The notes under the pieces were generated by a model. It was not told the DNA's origin. It searched no databases and was given only the letters and a program-made list of their open reading frames with translations. A program made the translations under genes and the position numbers. A DNA stretch of 64,000 nt, taken from NCBI GenBank assembly GCA_019828545.1, contig JACVRA010000124.1, positions 124,001 to 188,000 of the forward strand. Direction: 5' to 3'. Source of the stretch: Paracamarosporium sp. OC-R06-R3 (Eukaryota; Ascomycota; Dothideomycetes; Pleosporales; Didymosphaeriaceae). Numbering within the stretch: position 1 is the first letter of the stretch; every line of letters begins with the position of its first letter. Below are positions 52,455 to 64,000 of this stretch, piece by piece.

Positions 52455-52580
52455 GAGCAGCCTTCTAGTAAGATCAAAGCTGGGTGGAAAGCAGCTGGAT
52501 TATCTGCGTTCGATCCAAGAAAAGTGTTGGAAAATCTGCAGATTGAAGGGGCCTACAGAATTCGTAATCCTCGAAAATAG
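52455..52580 (+). pseudogene. C-terminal relic of a pogo/Fot1-type transposase
   Basis: Plus-strand frame ending at the tag at 52578-52580: KIKAGWKAAGLSAFDPRKVL then ENLQIEGAYR. The pattern GW-x2-(A/T)G(L/I)-x-(P/A)F-(D/N)P-x2-VL is the usual end of DDE transposases of the Tc1-mariner/pogo group in fungi. Upstream sequence is repeat DNA, so only the C terminus is left. Confidence 0.6.
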
Positions 52581-52996
52581 TAACGTAGCTGGACAAACCG
52601 AATAAATTCAGCGAACACCGCTCACCCTTATAATTCAAGTGACTACTGAGGGCGTTACATGATTACAGGGGATGATCAAAAAGGACGCCGAGGTTTTTAG
52701 GCCCAGCTAATAAACAGTGTCTACACAAGCACTTGAGTTAACTTGAGAGCGCAGCCCAAATGTCTTTCCCTGGACAGGCCCTTCTTACAGGTAAAAATCC
52801 ATCTTTGATCAAAGTAGATAAGGTATAGACGGGAAGACGCAATAACACGTTTAGAAAAAAAAAGGCAAGCGTTATTAAATACCCTTCTCAGCTTTATGAA
52901 CTTGAGATACACATGTTTAATATAGTGCTCGCTTGTGAGCTAGAATACTATAGCTATTTACACAACATGAACTTGGTACCTTTCGCCGCTGCTATG

Positions 52997-54847
52997 TTAG
53001 TACGAGTAACGGAAAGCAGGATCCTCTTTGTCGGTGATATCGATGGCGGGATCTCCATTCACATCGAGTACGCAAGCCAATTGAGGGCCACCGCTGTCCT
53101 CTTCCTGATTCGCATTTCTGCGCGCATTGTCCTTCCAGCAAAGGTACCAGTAGCCTATCACAAAGGCGAACAGCAAGCACCATGTGACGATGGCAGTGAC
53201 CACGCCTTTGAAGTATCGCGGCCGCTCTGTCCACAATTGCGGAGAGCCGATGCAACCAGCGCAGTATCCGATGAAAAACATGGCATTGACGATAGCACGT
53301 TTCGTGTTTCCTTTCGTGTTGGATGCTGACAGGGAGAGGAGGATGGACATAACTGCTGTGATGCACGACGCCTGTATATAGTGAGTCGGTAACCCAATTC
53401 AATTCATATGTGCTAACAACTTACAAGCCATGCTGCGACGATAACGCCCCATTGGGCAGCGATCTCGAGCTTCATCAAGAGAATATTTCCGATCAGCGGT
53501 GGAATAATCAAACAAAGTGCCACCAGGCACCTCTTTCTAGGGAAAAGGAGGCAACCGACAACACCAATCCATATGAAGACCATTTGAACAGCACCGGAAG
53601 GAGCTGTATACAGCATTGTTTGATATCGGTCGGACGCGATCCCGTTGATTACAAGCGAGGCGAACTGTTTCATTCTGTCAGCAAGGAACGATTGAAAGGG
53701 GCCTGAGTCATACGGTCAGTACAGGAGACTGCATCGTCACAAGAACGCCAAAAGCGAATATGAACCACGACTTCGTATCAAGAAGCGTCTCGCGGAGCTG
53801 TTTCATGGAAAAGTTCGTTTTATCGCCGCCCTCGTTATCGTTCGCTTTGCGAAGAGCAAGAACCTCTTTCTCCCTCGCTGTCAAAAACCAGGCATCTTTC
53901 GGGCTGCCAGGCATGACGAAGTAGAACGCAATACCGCATGCCACCGTAAGGCAGCCGCAAACAATAAACAATACGCGCCATGGCGCAAGGCTTAGTGTTT
54001 TGTTCTTCGCGATGCCATACATGAGCAGGCAACCGATCACCTGCGCAAGTCCATTCATAGTGACCCAAATGCTGCAACAAATTAGCATATTTGAGCCTTC
54101 CAATTTATCTTGAGGCATACGCTGTGCGTAAAGCGTGTTCTTTCTTGCGGTACCAGATACTTGTCAGTGTGACAAACGCAGGAGACACGGCGCCTTCGGT
54201 GAAGCCAAGTAAGAAACGGACGGCCGCAAAACCAGCATAATTTTTCGGCGCTGCAAGACATATGCAAACCACACCCCATACGATACTATCGAAGAGAGGA
54301 AATCAGCAGTTATTCGTTGCACAAAGTGGCTGAATAGACAACATTTCACTACGCTAGAGAATTGATGTCTGCACTTACATCGTCACAGCAACAAATTTGG
54401 TCAGATGTAGTCGACTCATCAGGTAGATGAAGGGGTACTCTGATACCAGCTGGCCTGCCCAGATCAGAATCTACTGTAGTCATTCGAACGTCAAGCTGAC
54501 TTACCAATATAGAAAATGGACGAACACCATGAATATTGGGTCGACGTTAAGTTGAGGTCGGTAAGCAAGCCAAAAACCGAAGCATAGCTCAAGCTCTGCT
54601 TGTCGAGATATTGAAGAAAAAAGACCATACACATCTTGACAACAAAATCAGCCTCTCGCATTGTCGTTATGCACTGGACAGACCTGCTGAGCATACAACT
54701 TACAAGAGGTAATACGAACATGTCAATTTTCCTCAGGACTTGACGTTCTTCTTCGGCTGTGTAAGAGGTAGCTGCTTCTCCGATCCCATCAGTCATGGAT
54801 AAGCTAGTGGGCTCCAAAGAAGGAGTTGTTGATTTCTCGTCGGACAT
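52997..54847 (-). CDS. MFS transporter, Dal5/allantoate permease (anion:cation symporter) family
   Basis: Minus-strand exons 54847-54704, 54634-54505, 54454-54379, 54285-54121, 54071-53714, 53664-53425, 53371-52997; 495 aa. Six introns of 49-93 nt splice in frame. Start MSDEKSTTPSLEP, cytosolic N terminus ending EERQVLRKIDMFVLPL, typical of the Dal5 group. Then FFLQYLDKQSLSYASVFGL, FYIGQLVSEYPFIYLMSRL, FLLGFTEGAVSPAFVTLTS, WYRKKEHALRTA, and a PSDARF-like cytosolic loop after helix 6 (PGSPKDAWFLTAREKEVLAL). About twelve membrane helices. The family carries allantoate, nicotinate, dipeptides and other organic anions; substrate unknown. Neighbours are a carboxylesterase, an amidohydrolase and a Zn2Cys6 regulator, so uptake of an ester or amide substrate or its product is plausible. 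Confidence 0.88.
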
Positions 54848-55406
54848 GATTGCGAAGTGGAAGTCGGTCGCTTGGCGAAAAGAATACGATGCCTAAATCT
54901 GAAAGCAGAACGCAAAGTCTCTTTATTCATCGAAGTTCATGACTGTTGCGATTTTGACTCTGGCTCGCCGCCCGATATCAGAGACTAAAGTCGGGTAATT
55001 GTTCGTCTGCTTGCACGTTGCCGATTGATAACAGCTTCCAAGAGCGGCTCGGCCTGTTATCGAGATAGTGGAGCGCGGGGACATGTTTGACTAACCGCAT
55101 CGGGTCTAGTATAAATATGCGTTAGCTGAAGGCATCACCGCAAGATTCGCCAATCGTGTCGGGTATTGCTTGCCGTCGACCGGCAAAATGCCGCGCTACT
55201 ATCATGTGGTCTACATTCAGATGAGTAATTGAACTGTTAAAGGTCAGATATGGTTTTTCGGGGTTCAAAACGCTGCTAGGAGCTACCCGAATGTATCATA
55301 TCAGTCGTGAGGACTGGTGCATATCTACAATGGCCCTCTCGTACCAGATCTGAAATCGAACCATCCGCCTCGGGTTCAACGTCGCCATTGCAGCTTTCTT
55401 AAAACG

Positions 55407-57317
55407 ATGTCAGTTCTGCTAACTCAGCTCTTCTGGGCCATTGGTCTCCTAGCTGCTGCAGCAGCTACTGCACCAGAAGCTCATGTTCGCAATGGCACAT
55501 ACGCAGGCGTGCACAATGCGTTCTATGACCAGGACTTTTTCTTGGGTATTCCATATGCCCAAGCCCCGTTAGGAAGTCGCAGATTTAGGAGTCCAGAGAG
55601 TCTGAACTCAACATGGGTTGGATCGAAGGATGCATCGAGCTATGGAGAGATTGTGAGTGAATATCAGCAAATACTGTTTTATACTAATAATATACTCAGT
55701 GCATGCAATACACGGTACATATGGTCGCATGAGTTATGATCAACAATTAATCGTGGTCAAGGCACCTCCATCATCGCCTATGTCAGAAGACTGCTTGTCT
55801 CTAAATGTTATTAGGCCAAGTATTAATGTAACGGATCTTCCGATCGCAGTATGGATTCACGGGTAAGTCATGATTGTGGGGACACCGCGTCTTTAAACTG
55901 ACAATTCTGCAGCGGCGGCCTATACTCTGGAAGCTCTAGAGAAGTCGGCTACAACTTATCCAACTTCGTGCAGCAATCTGTGAACATAGGAAAACCGATC
56001 ATCGGGGTTTCCATAAACTATCGATTGACTGCATTCGGGTTTCTCTGGGGAAGTGAAGAGATTAGAGTGAATGGCAGTAGCAATAACGGACTTCGAGACC
56101 AGAGGCTTGCACTGCAGTGGATACAAGAGAACATCGCTGCATTCGGCGGCGACGCAACTAAAGTCACAATCTGGGGCCAAAGCTCTGGCGCATTATCTGT
56201 TGGAAAACACTTGATTGCTTACAATGGCCGCGATGACAAATTATTTAGAGGGGCGATAATGGAGTCTGGCAGCATGGTTGAAAAGTGGCCTTACAACATC
56301 AACGATCCCGAAGTCTACACAGAGACGCTCTATCAGAACTTGACCCGGAGTACTGGGTGTGCAGACTCCATAAGCCCTCTTGAATGTCTGCGTATGCTAC
56401 CCTTAGCGCAACTTTCACACGCGCTTAATATCACAAACACAGAGGTATTCTCGGGAACAGGATTAGGCCCTTGGTTGACCGTCAAAGATGACGATTTAAT
56501 TCGCGACACGCCAACTGCCTCGCTTCGACGAGGACACTTCCTTCCAGTTCCAATCATTCACGGCACTGCTACAGATGAGTCGATGGTATTCGGACCAGGT
56601 ATCATCAACAACGATCAAGAACTGGAGGCAGCCATCGCAGCTGGTGGTCCGGACAAAACAACTATTGAGATATTGAAGGTCCTCTACCCCAACGTCAACG
56701 CGGTCGGGCTTCCAGCCAATTATGAACCTCCTGCCAACAATTCTCTTGGGCTGCAATGGAAGAGAAGCTCTGTGATGTTCACTGATTTTGTCGAAACAAC
56801 CTCGCGGCGTATGACGTTGAATGCATGGGTTCAGCATGGAGCCACGGCCTACAGTGCGAGATTCAATGCCGTCCCAATCAACTCGAATCCAGCACTGGGA
56901 GCAACACATTCTAGTGAGGTACCTTTTGTATTCAACAATGTTGGCGCTGCCAACTACGACAATCAATACCTGCAGGCCCTCTCCATTTTGATGAGCCGTA
57001 TGTGGGTTTCTTTCGTTCACGACTTGGATCCTAACAACCACGGATGTGAGTGCATGCTTTCCTATGACACCATATTTGTTTGAGCATATGTCTATGGTGT
57101 AACTCTTCCTCTGGACTTAAAATTGCTTACCATATACATAGTGGACGGATACCCTATTTGGCCCCAGTGGCAACCGACTCTCAATGAAATGGGTTCGAAC
57201 TTTGTCTTCGACGGCAACGGAGACTCAGATGTTCAACCCTATGTCGAGTCAGATGACTTCAGGGTCGCACAAACAGATTATATCGCGAGCATAATGGACA
57301 CACAGATGAAGTACTGA
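55407..57317 (+). CDS. Secreted type-B carboxylesterase
   Basis: Exons 55407-55656, 55700-55862, 55913-57045, 57142-57317; 573 aa. The start MSVLLTQLFWAIGLLAAAAATA is a clear signal peptide. Early family marks are DFFLGIPYAQAPLGSRRF and SEDCLSLNVIRP. The oxyanion loop HGGGL follows across intron 2. The nucleophile elbow is GQSSGA (Ser228). Acid Glu360 lies in ATDESMVF and His470 in THSSEVPF. Many N-glycosylation sites fit secretion. The first intron is only 43 nt, and its donor was chosen (second gt) because it is the only one that keeps the frame, so that junction is the least certain. Type-B esterases cleave carboxylic esters such as lipids and plant or xenobiotic esters. Probably part of the 53-62.5 kb cluster. 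Confidence 0.87.
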
Positions 57318-58290
57318 TAGAGAAGGAAGGTTCTGGGACATCTCAGCGGTTGTGTTATTCACGGGGCGTCAGCGCATTATAGGTATATATGTGTGACAAA
57401 TGTCAACGAGAATGCGATAGAATACTTGAATCTTACATTGTTTTGTTTTTGATAGATTGATCGTACATCGAGGACACAGTGTTATGATGCTGTGATTTAT
57501 TATTTTGTAATGGGTACTAGGGCAATGTTCAATTGTAAGCTTATTATATACTTTCATTCGGAATTCGCGCACGTGAACGTAAATATCTACGCGCATCTCA
57601 TCGCATAACGTCATTTTCAATTGCTTGGTGTATAAATGTAAGCCAATATAGATCTGAGATAGCGCGTCGCTTCGCTTCTTTGCAATCCGCCGATTACTTC
57701 CACGAGCTGCGCAATCGATCATTTTCCGTAGCATCGATAGTATTGTAACGAATGAATCCCATAGAGAGATAGTGTATGATAATTTGAACCTATTAGGTGA
57801 GCGGTCATGGCGATCAGCGCTTGCGAAATCTTACCAATATGTCTGCTATCCCCGAGTAAGGTAAAGTCGGATCACGTGATGATAGGCGGGGGTAAGAGAT
57901 GCTCTTTGTACTCACATAGCGTATGATGTTACTAGGCATTCCAGTCATGGTGATGGACACGAAAGAGTCTGAGAACTAAATCGTACTGATAGTCAGTTGC
58001 CGTGTCTTAGCGAACGAACCTTATCTGGCTTCGTCGGCAATTTGCCGCTGTTTCCCCACCTCTCGGCAAGCAGCCGCATCATATCGTCACGATTCCGACA
58101 ACGCGCTCTTGCGATATCATGGCAGTTACTGCATAAGCTCCTACAGTAAAAGGTAAAATTGCCGTTTCGCATCTAATCTGTCACTAAATTGCTTCTCTGT
58201 CTTGCTTTCTCTCTATCTTCTGTATCATCATTGGCATACGAGCGACTCAAAGTTTCGTTTTACCTTGGAAACGCTCCATATTTCCGGAAC
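57318..58290. other. Gene-free interval
   Basis: 3' flank of the esterase and promoter of the amidohydrolase. AT-rich, short frames only. No repeat copy or RNA gene seen. Confidence 0.45.
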
Positions 58291-59628
58291 ATGACGAGCG
58301 AAGCGCTTGTCAAGCCCTGGAAGCTCCCTCAGCAGAAAGTATATATCTTTCGAAATGGAAATGTCATCGACGTCGCGACAGGAAGCATTCGACGCAACGC
58401 CACAGTAACCACAAGAGATGGAATAATTGAGTCGGTAGAGGACGATACTCTTGCAAGCCCACCGCCAGGCAACGCCATTACAGTGGAGCTCAATGGCCGA
58501 TTCGTATGCCCAGGCCTCATCGACTGTCACGTCCATTTGATGGCTGTCCCGGGCTTCAGCGACCTCAGCCAAGCATTTAGCAACCATCATGATGTGTCTC
58601 TGCTTCGGCAACCGTATCTTTGCGGTCAAATCCTAGGTCGTGGCTTTACGACTGTTCGGGATTGTGGTGGTGCGCTACTAGCTTTGAAAGAAGCAATCGA
58701 AGACGGCGTATTTCCTGGACCTCGCCTATTCATCTCTGGCCACGCGTTGTCACAGACCGGGGGCCACGGTGACACAAGAGGACCTCATAACCGCACTATG
58801 TGCTGCGGTGGCCACACCACCGGGCTTGGTCGGCTGTGTGATGGTGTTGCCGAGTGCGCGAAGGCTGTCCGAGAGGAAATCCGTAGCGGAGCTGATTTCA
58901 TCAAGGTGATGGGAGGTGGTGGTGTGAGTACACCTACAGATAAACTCGAGCACCTGCAATTCACTCCCGAAGAGATCCGTACCATGACTACTTGTGCGGC
59001 CAACGGTGGCACCTGGGTAACGGCGCACGCGTACACCCCGGAAGCTATCAGGCACTGCGTCGACAACGGCGTCCGAGGCATCGAGCATGGCAATTTCGTC
59101 GACGAAGCTACAGCCAAATATATGGCCGAGAAAGGGGTTTTCCTCACGCCGACGCTTATCACTTATGCAGAGATGGCGTCACCGCGCTGGCCTAACTATC
59201 TTCCTCCCGAGTCAGTGGCCAAGAATAAAGTCGTTTTGGAAGCAGGGTTACAGTCGTTGAAGATTGCTGCAGATGCTGGCGTAACCATATGTTATGGAAC
59301 TGATCTCTTGGGACCATTGACAGTAGCGCAGACGCGAGAGTTTGCTCTACGTTCTGAGGTCCTGTCGCCCCTTGCTTTGCTACAGACGGCGACGATCAAC
59401 GCAGCAAAGTTGCTGAGGCAAGAATCCTCTCTCGGCCAGATTCAGCCTGGGTTTAAGGCCGACATTCTGATCCTCCAAAAGAACCCACTGGAAGACATGA
59501 CGGTGTTCGACGACTCTAGCGACTGTCTAGCCGGGATAATGAAGGATGGATATCTGTACAAAAGCAAGTTGAGTAGCGTCAAAGAGGAGTTCTCCATTGT
59601 TTCAAAGATATTGAAGCCATCATTATGA
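58291..59628 (+). CDS. Metal-dependent amidohydrolase (imidazolonepropionase/ochratoxinase-like group)
   Basis: Single exon, 445 aa from MTSEALVKPWKLPQQ; the frame is open further upstream without a better ATG. Metal ligands of the amidohydrolase superfamily are all present: His80 and His82 (GLIDCHVHL), Lys205 (ADFIKVMGGG), His246 (WVTAHAY), His266 (RGIEHGN) and Asp338 (CYGTDLL). The N- and C-terminal strands form the usual composite beta sandwich (GNVIDVATGSIR; GFKADILIL). This group hydrolyses amide bonds of Xaa-Pro type dipeptides, imidazolonepropionate or ochratoxin-like amides; the substrate is not predictable. No signal peptide, so cytosolic. Same strand as the esterase. Confidence 0.9.
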   Translation: MTSEALVKPWKLPQQKVYIFRNGNVIDVATGSIRRNATVTTRDGIIESVEDDTLASPPPGNAITVELNGRFVCPGLIDCHVHLMAVPGFSDLSQAFSNHHDVSLLRQPYLCGQILGRGFTTVRDCGGALLALKEAIEDGVFPGPRLFISGHALSQTGGHGDTRGPHNRTMCCGGHTTGLGRLCDGVAECAKAVREEIRSGADFIKVMGGGGVSTPTDKLEHLQFTPEEIRTMTTCAANGGTWVTAHAYTPEAIRHCVDNGVRGIEHGNFVDEATAKYMAEKGVFLTPTLITYAEMASPRWPNYLPPESVAKNKVVLEAGLQSLKIAADAGVTICYGTDLLGPLTVAQTREFALRSEVLSPLALLQTATINAAKLLRQESSLGQIQPGFKADILILQKNPLEDMTVFDDSSDCLAGIMKDGYLYKSKLSSVKEEFSIVSKILKPSL

Positions 59629-59845
59629 GGCGATATTAGAAATTCAGTGTTAAGATCAAAACGTTAGATTGGATTCCTGCAGAATATGACTCTTTGACAG
59701 CCTGCTTGACTTTGGTCGAACCAATGTCATGCAGATAGAAATCATTATGCACCCAGGATGCCAGCATGGTAAAAAGTTGAATACTAGAAATACTATAAAT
59801 GCATCGATGACTGAGTTCATCGCCCAAGCAGGACTTCTTAGAAAT

Positions 59846-62487
59846 TCAACCCACAAAGTCTGCCCAGTTTAGCACATCAAAGCCAGTCAAATCCAGCACT
59901 GAAAATTCCTCGTTGCTGGGTCTGTTGTTCGCTAAAGACCGATGCATATTGTTGTCTCTCTGTGACAGGTTGTGATCCACGGAAGGACATAATGGATCTA
60001 AATATGCGACATTCGATCGGGCCTGGAGGTTTCCGGTATCCATTGCTAGTACTGCTGCAGGGATGGGTCCGTCTCCAGATTGCAGATCCTGCTCAGATGA
60101 TGCGGGCGCGTTCAGATCTTGGTCATTCAACGATTGTCTCTGCCTCATCGGGTCTCTGGCTTGTAGGTTAGCATCACGCTGGCCTGGAAACCAGGATAAC
60201 CAAGCCTGATACTCGTTGGTAACCAATCCCGCAGTGTCCGCGGCAACACTGACGGATGGCTGTCTATTAGTTGTTACCGCACGAGCGGCACGCAGTCTTT
60301 CGGCAGCCTCGTTAACGATCTCTCGAAACTTTTGCACAAAGTTGACCCCCATCTCTGCTGAACTATTCCCAGCTGCCAATGACCGGAGACAACTAACTCC
60401 GAATTCGATTAGTCTCATAGTGGTCGCGTCGGAGTTTAGAATAGTTGCAAGTAGCAGTACGATCGTGGCTATACTGACACCTTGAAAATCGGTGAATGAG
60501 AACTGTGACAAGCTCTCAGTCAGATACAAACGTTCAAAGAGCTGCAGTATCTTGGTTGCAGCCCTGATACAATGCCTAGCCATGCTTTTCACCTGGTCTT
60601 CCGGCGTTTGTGATGAAGTTTCAACAAGCGCAACGTGCAGATGATGCTGGACAGTCGCTAACAGAGACGCTCTGCAGAGAATTATCCAGCCATAGCGATA
60701 GTTTTGATGAAGGTGAATGACCGTCCGGAATCCTTTTGTAGTTTGCGTGATGTGCTGTAACTGCAAAAAGATCGGAAGTGACCGCTTCCAGTCCTGCAGC
60801 CTAACCAGGAGTCCTTCGATAACCGCTTGGTCACACGAGGAATTGCTAAAAGACTATTGTTAGCGTGCAGTCTCACTAGCCTGTTCGATACATACATGTT
60901 TCCAGATATTTCGTCTAGTAAAAGCACTAATCGACTGTTCGCAATCTGGTGTTCGATATTGTCAAATGGTTGGTCGTTGTCCAACGAGCGCATTCGCTCA
61001 GGAAGAGGGGCTTGGATATTTTCTCTTTTGAACGTGGGGTGAAGATTTAGTTTAATCGAAATGGTGCTGTGGTTTATGTCTTAGTCCGTTACCTGTGGTG
61101 ATTGTAGGGAGATTGCCACAACGTACCGTTCAAGCGAAAATAACGCCCACCATGTACGATGCCGAATTTCTCTCTCTTCTAAGCTTAGGCAAGGATCATT
61201 CTGTTCCTGATGCAGCCCGTTCGCTACCGCCATTCGCATAGCCATACCCATGTACATGTGCGCAGTACTACGTGCCTTCGCTGGCAACAAATACACCCCT
61301 ATCATGAAGCACGCCTGGACGGACCTGAGCGAGGAAGACTCTAGTACCAACGGTACAAGGTCCCGGGCTGCCTCATAAAAGACCCATCCCGGGTCCTGAT
61401 CTTGTGCCGCAATCTTTGAATTAGCTTCTTGGGATACAAGTGCAGCAAATTGACTGCCCAGCGCGAATTCCATCAAAGCCTGGCAAAGGAAGTTGCAATC
61501 TAGGCGGAGGCTGCAGGAGGGATCGGCATACAATTGATCGAGTTCATGTTTAAATGACTTCTGGTGGTGATAAAAGAAACAATCCGTACCAAGATCCATA
61601 CAGACAGTGGTGAGAAAATCGGCGACCTGCTTTGGAGGGAAGATGCGGAGGGCTTCTTGGATACGGGCCTTCTCTTGGCTTGACAGAGGGATGACGTTAT
61701 GTAGCACAGGCTATACAAGAAATTATCAGCACTTTTGAAATGCTTTCGGAAGTTTGACCCACCGGTTCGACTCCGTAATCATCTTCATTTCCACAAGGTG
61801 GAAGACACATTGCCTCTCTCAGCTTCGAAAGTAGGGTTGATGGCCTCAGGCTCTCTCCAGATGCTAAAAAGCTTAAGACCGATGCCACACGTCTCAGAGT
61901 CGCAAAAGTGATTACCTTTCTGCAAAAGTCCATCAACAAAGAGATCTGCACTTGCATGCCTGCGACGAGTTCTGCCGTTATCTTGCACAGGAGCTTCGTC
62001 TGGGCGTGAAGACACCGAATAACCGAGACCCTCTGCAAATTGCTCCAAGTGGTCTCTCTGCTGGACCATATGCTCATGAATAGGCGACAAAAGCCCCAAG
62101 TCTATGTCTTGCATGGAATCTGGGGGTCTTGGTTCCACCATCAGCCGATAGTCTTCAGTAGTCGATCGCACGACCTGGATACGTACCTGATATGGGACGA
62201 TTCATGGTCAATCAAGGATTCTGGTGGGGTTGGCGTCGTGGTTCTTTCCTTAGAGAACTTGCACAATACCCCAACTCTTAGGCATCGCTGACATGCGCCC
62301 TCTCCAGTTTCGATGCATTTACTTTTCCGGTCCTGACATCGCTCGCATCTGACCGATCGAAATTCATTAGCATACAAATGACGATGAAAGGTGCGTCTTA
62401 CGCCCGTGCTGCCCGCTTCCTATTTTCTTTTGCGACTCTCCTTCGCTTCCGCGCCATCGACATGGAACCGCTTTCTTCGGGCTGCAT
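59846..62487 (-). CDS. Zn2Cys6 transcription factor with fungal_trans region
   Basis: Minus-strand exons 62487-62402, 62348-62187, 62127-61916, 61863-61763, 61710-61127, 61066-60896, 60845-59846; 771 aa. Start MQPEESGSMSMARKRRRVAK; a second ATG is 8 codons later. The zinc cluster is split by intron 1: Cys30, 33, 40, 48, 51 and 58 (ACERCQDRKSKC, CQRCLRVGVLC). The middle homology region contains VLHNVIPLSSQEKARIQEAL, HMYMGMAMRMAVANGLHQE and RHRTWWALFSLERTISIKL, then ENIQAPLPERM, a classic fungal_trans order. The intron at 61067-61126 was set because only it links SLER to TISIKLNLHPTFK. The acidic C terminus (VLDLTGFDVLNWADFVG) could be an activation domain. Likely regulates the neighbouring esterase, amidohydrolase and transporter. 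Confidence 0.88.
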
Positions 62488-64000
62488 GCTCTAACTACCA
62501 AAGCTACGGTACTGCAGACTGTTCTTTCGTATTTTCATTGTCTTACCGAAAGCTACATGTGTGGCTCATAGTCTCTAAGATTATAATCGACTTTGGAACG
62601 AGACAACGCCATGCGATCACTTTTCGGAAGTCCGCCATTCCTTGGCAACTCTCGGCCGGCCACTCTTATCGCCTGACAGGTTGATCTTAGTCATGACGCT
62701 AAACACCCGACTAGTAACGTGTAATTTCCGAAGTTTTCTTTCCTCTGACGCGAATGCTCTTACGAAAAGTTGTCTGGTTCCGATGTGTCTTCTCCCGCGT
62801 AATGCACGTGAACTGTAGATGGAAAGATACTACTGTCCCTGTCATGATCCTACTTATATAGCTTAAGCAAAGATCTGAGAAACATTAGGTCGCTAGAGTT
62901 ACACGGTAAACTCAGGTACCACTGCTTGATTACCGATATCCGGAAATGCTCAGCAATCAACTTATATCGCGGGAAGTTTTGTGAACCAGTTGCGCATTGC
63001 CTTGCAGTTGCATGTTCGAATCTTCGAAGCACAACGATTCAAGCACTCTGAAAAGTGCTAAGTATATACAACGACCCTACCTTTGTCGGTGGATAAGTAT
63101 CATCATACGCAAAAAAATAATTTACTACGTACCCTACAAGTATTGCTCTCAGGGTCGTCGCTCAGAATAATGTCTGCAGAAGTGCATGATGAAGAGGCCT
63201 CTGCGGCCGCGTCCTCCTCCGTTTCGCCAAAGTCGTGCATTGCGTCGTTAATATTTAAGTCAAAGAGGTCTCCAGCAGGACTCATCAAGGAGGCTTCTAG
63301 GACAGTGCTGCGGTTGCGCCATAGAAGGAAGAAAGTAAGTTAATAGCCGTGCAGCAAAAGAAGTCACTCTTATCGATGTCATTTAAATTCTCATTGTCCC
63401 CATGGGCATTTTTGTTGCTGCTGCTGGCACCGTTTCCCAGGGCATGCCTTGTGTAGATGGCATGCGCTACGTCACCGTGGATGCCATTGTTCGCTGCTGC
63501 TAGCGCCATTCTCCAATGTGTGACTCGTGTGATAGGAAATCGGGTTGCTGGTTGTCCGCATGATGGGTTTCATAGCATTCAATGAGGCTCGATGATTTAA
63601 TATACACCCGAATACTCGTTTGTTGTGTGGTATTTGTGGAGGTGATACCCTTGCCCTCAAACTTTATAACTCGAAACTGTCTGATCGTCTTGGCACAGAA
63701 CCCTTGAAGAACACGCAGAGAGGTGAAATGCGACATGTCTTTTCTTCAAATAAGAGATGCTTTTTACACCTAAGGATTGAGTTCCTCGCCACACGGCCTG
63801 AATAGCACTGAGTGCACTACAGAAGTATTCAACACCACAGTCTGCTAGCGCGGTGGAAGGAAAATTACCACCTTTTCTTGGCACCTTGCGAAGCAGCTGC
63901 CTAGGTTTCAAATTGTTTAGCGGGCTCCATGGGTTCATCACGCCGTGTTGTGCGCAGTTGTGCACAGCTGGCTCAGCATATGGTTTACTAGGGGTCCAAT
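62488..64000. other. No resolved gene; possible degraded or spliced minus-strand gene near the right edge
   Basis: At 63160-63560 the minus strand has short natural-looking pieces (MSPAGDLFDLNINDAMHDF, then GETEEDAAAEASSS; NGASSSNKNAHGDNENLNDI) and at 63500-63736 another (RQFRVIKFEGKGITSTNTTQ). They do not join into one frame with credible introns. I name no product. The rest of the interval shows nothing. Confidence 0.3.

Noticed and set aside
62850..63050. tRNA-like word (gttcgaatct) near 63013
   Set aside because: No matching acceptor, D or anticodon stems around it.

Overview
This window looks like nuclear DNA of a filamentous ascomycete (Pezizomycotina, probably a dothideomycete). The reasons are many 45-125 nt introns with GTA/GTG donors and CTAAC-like branch sites, Zn2Cys6 regulators, DUF3176- and DUF7580-type fungal proteins, and an AcuF-type C2H2/TPR protein. 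The species is not determined. Gene models were spliced by eye: each listed exon set keeps one open frame unless breaks are stated.

Layout. 0-9 kb is ordinary core genome: a head-to-head Mag2/RNF10-type E3 ligase (cut by the left edge) and Ubp3/USP10-type deubiquitinase, then a dienelactone hydrolase and an SDR oxidoreductase. 9.9-12.5 kb holds a broken DUF3176 membrane-protein gene whose 5' end is cut off next to a dispersed repeat. 12.5-25.9 kb is the most interesting block. It has a gasdermin-like gene next to a subtilisin-type protease gene with a DUF7580 domain, a large C2H2/TPR receptor-like protein, and three short paralogues carrying only the N-terminal domain of that large protein. 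This resembles a fungal regulated-cell-death/allorecognition island. 26.9-29.5 kb encodes a large uncharacterised membrane protein.

30.5-38.2 kb is a GC-rich patchwork of dispersed and tandem repeats with embedded scraps of host genes: a Zn2Cys6 regulator exon, a possible P5C dehydrogenase piece, a possible NPR3 piece and an unidentified piece. The same repeat families recur at 12, 26 and 50-52.4 kb.

38.7-44.5 kb is a sugar-use module: MFS sugar porter, divergent Zn2Cys6 regulator, and a cytosolic GH5 glycosidase. 47.9-49.6 kb encodes a PH-domain protein. 53-62.5 kb looks like a small catabolic cluster: Dal5-type MFS transporter, secreted type-B carboxylesterase, amidohydrolase, Zn2Cys6 regulator. 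The last 1.5 kb has no gene that I can resolve.
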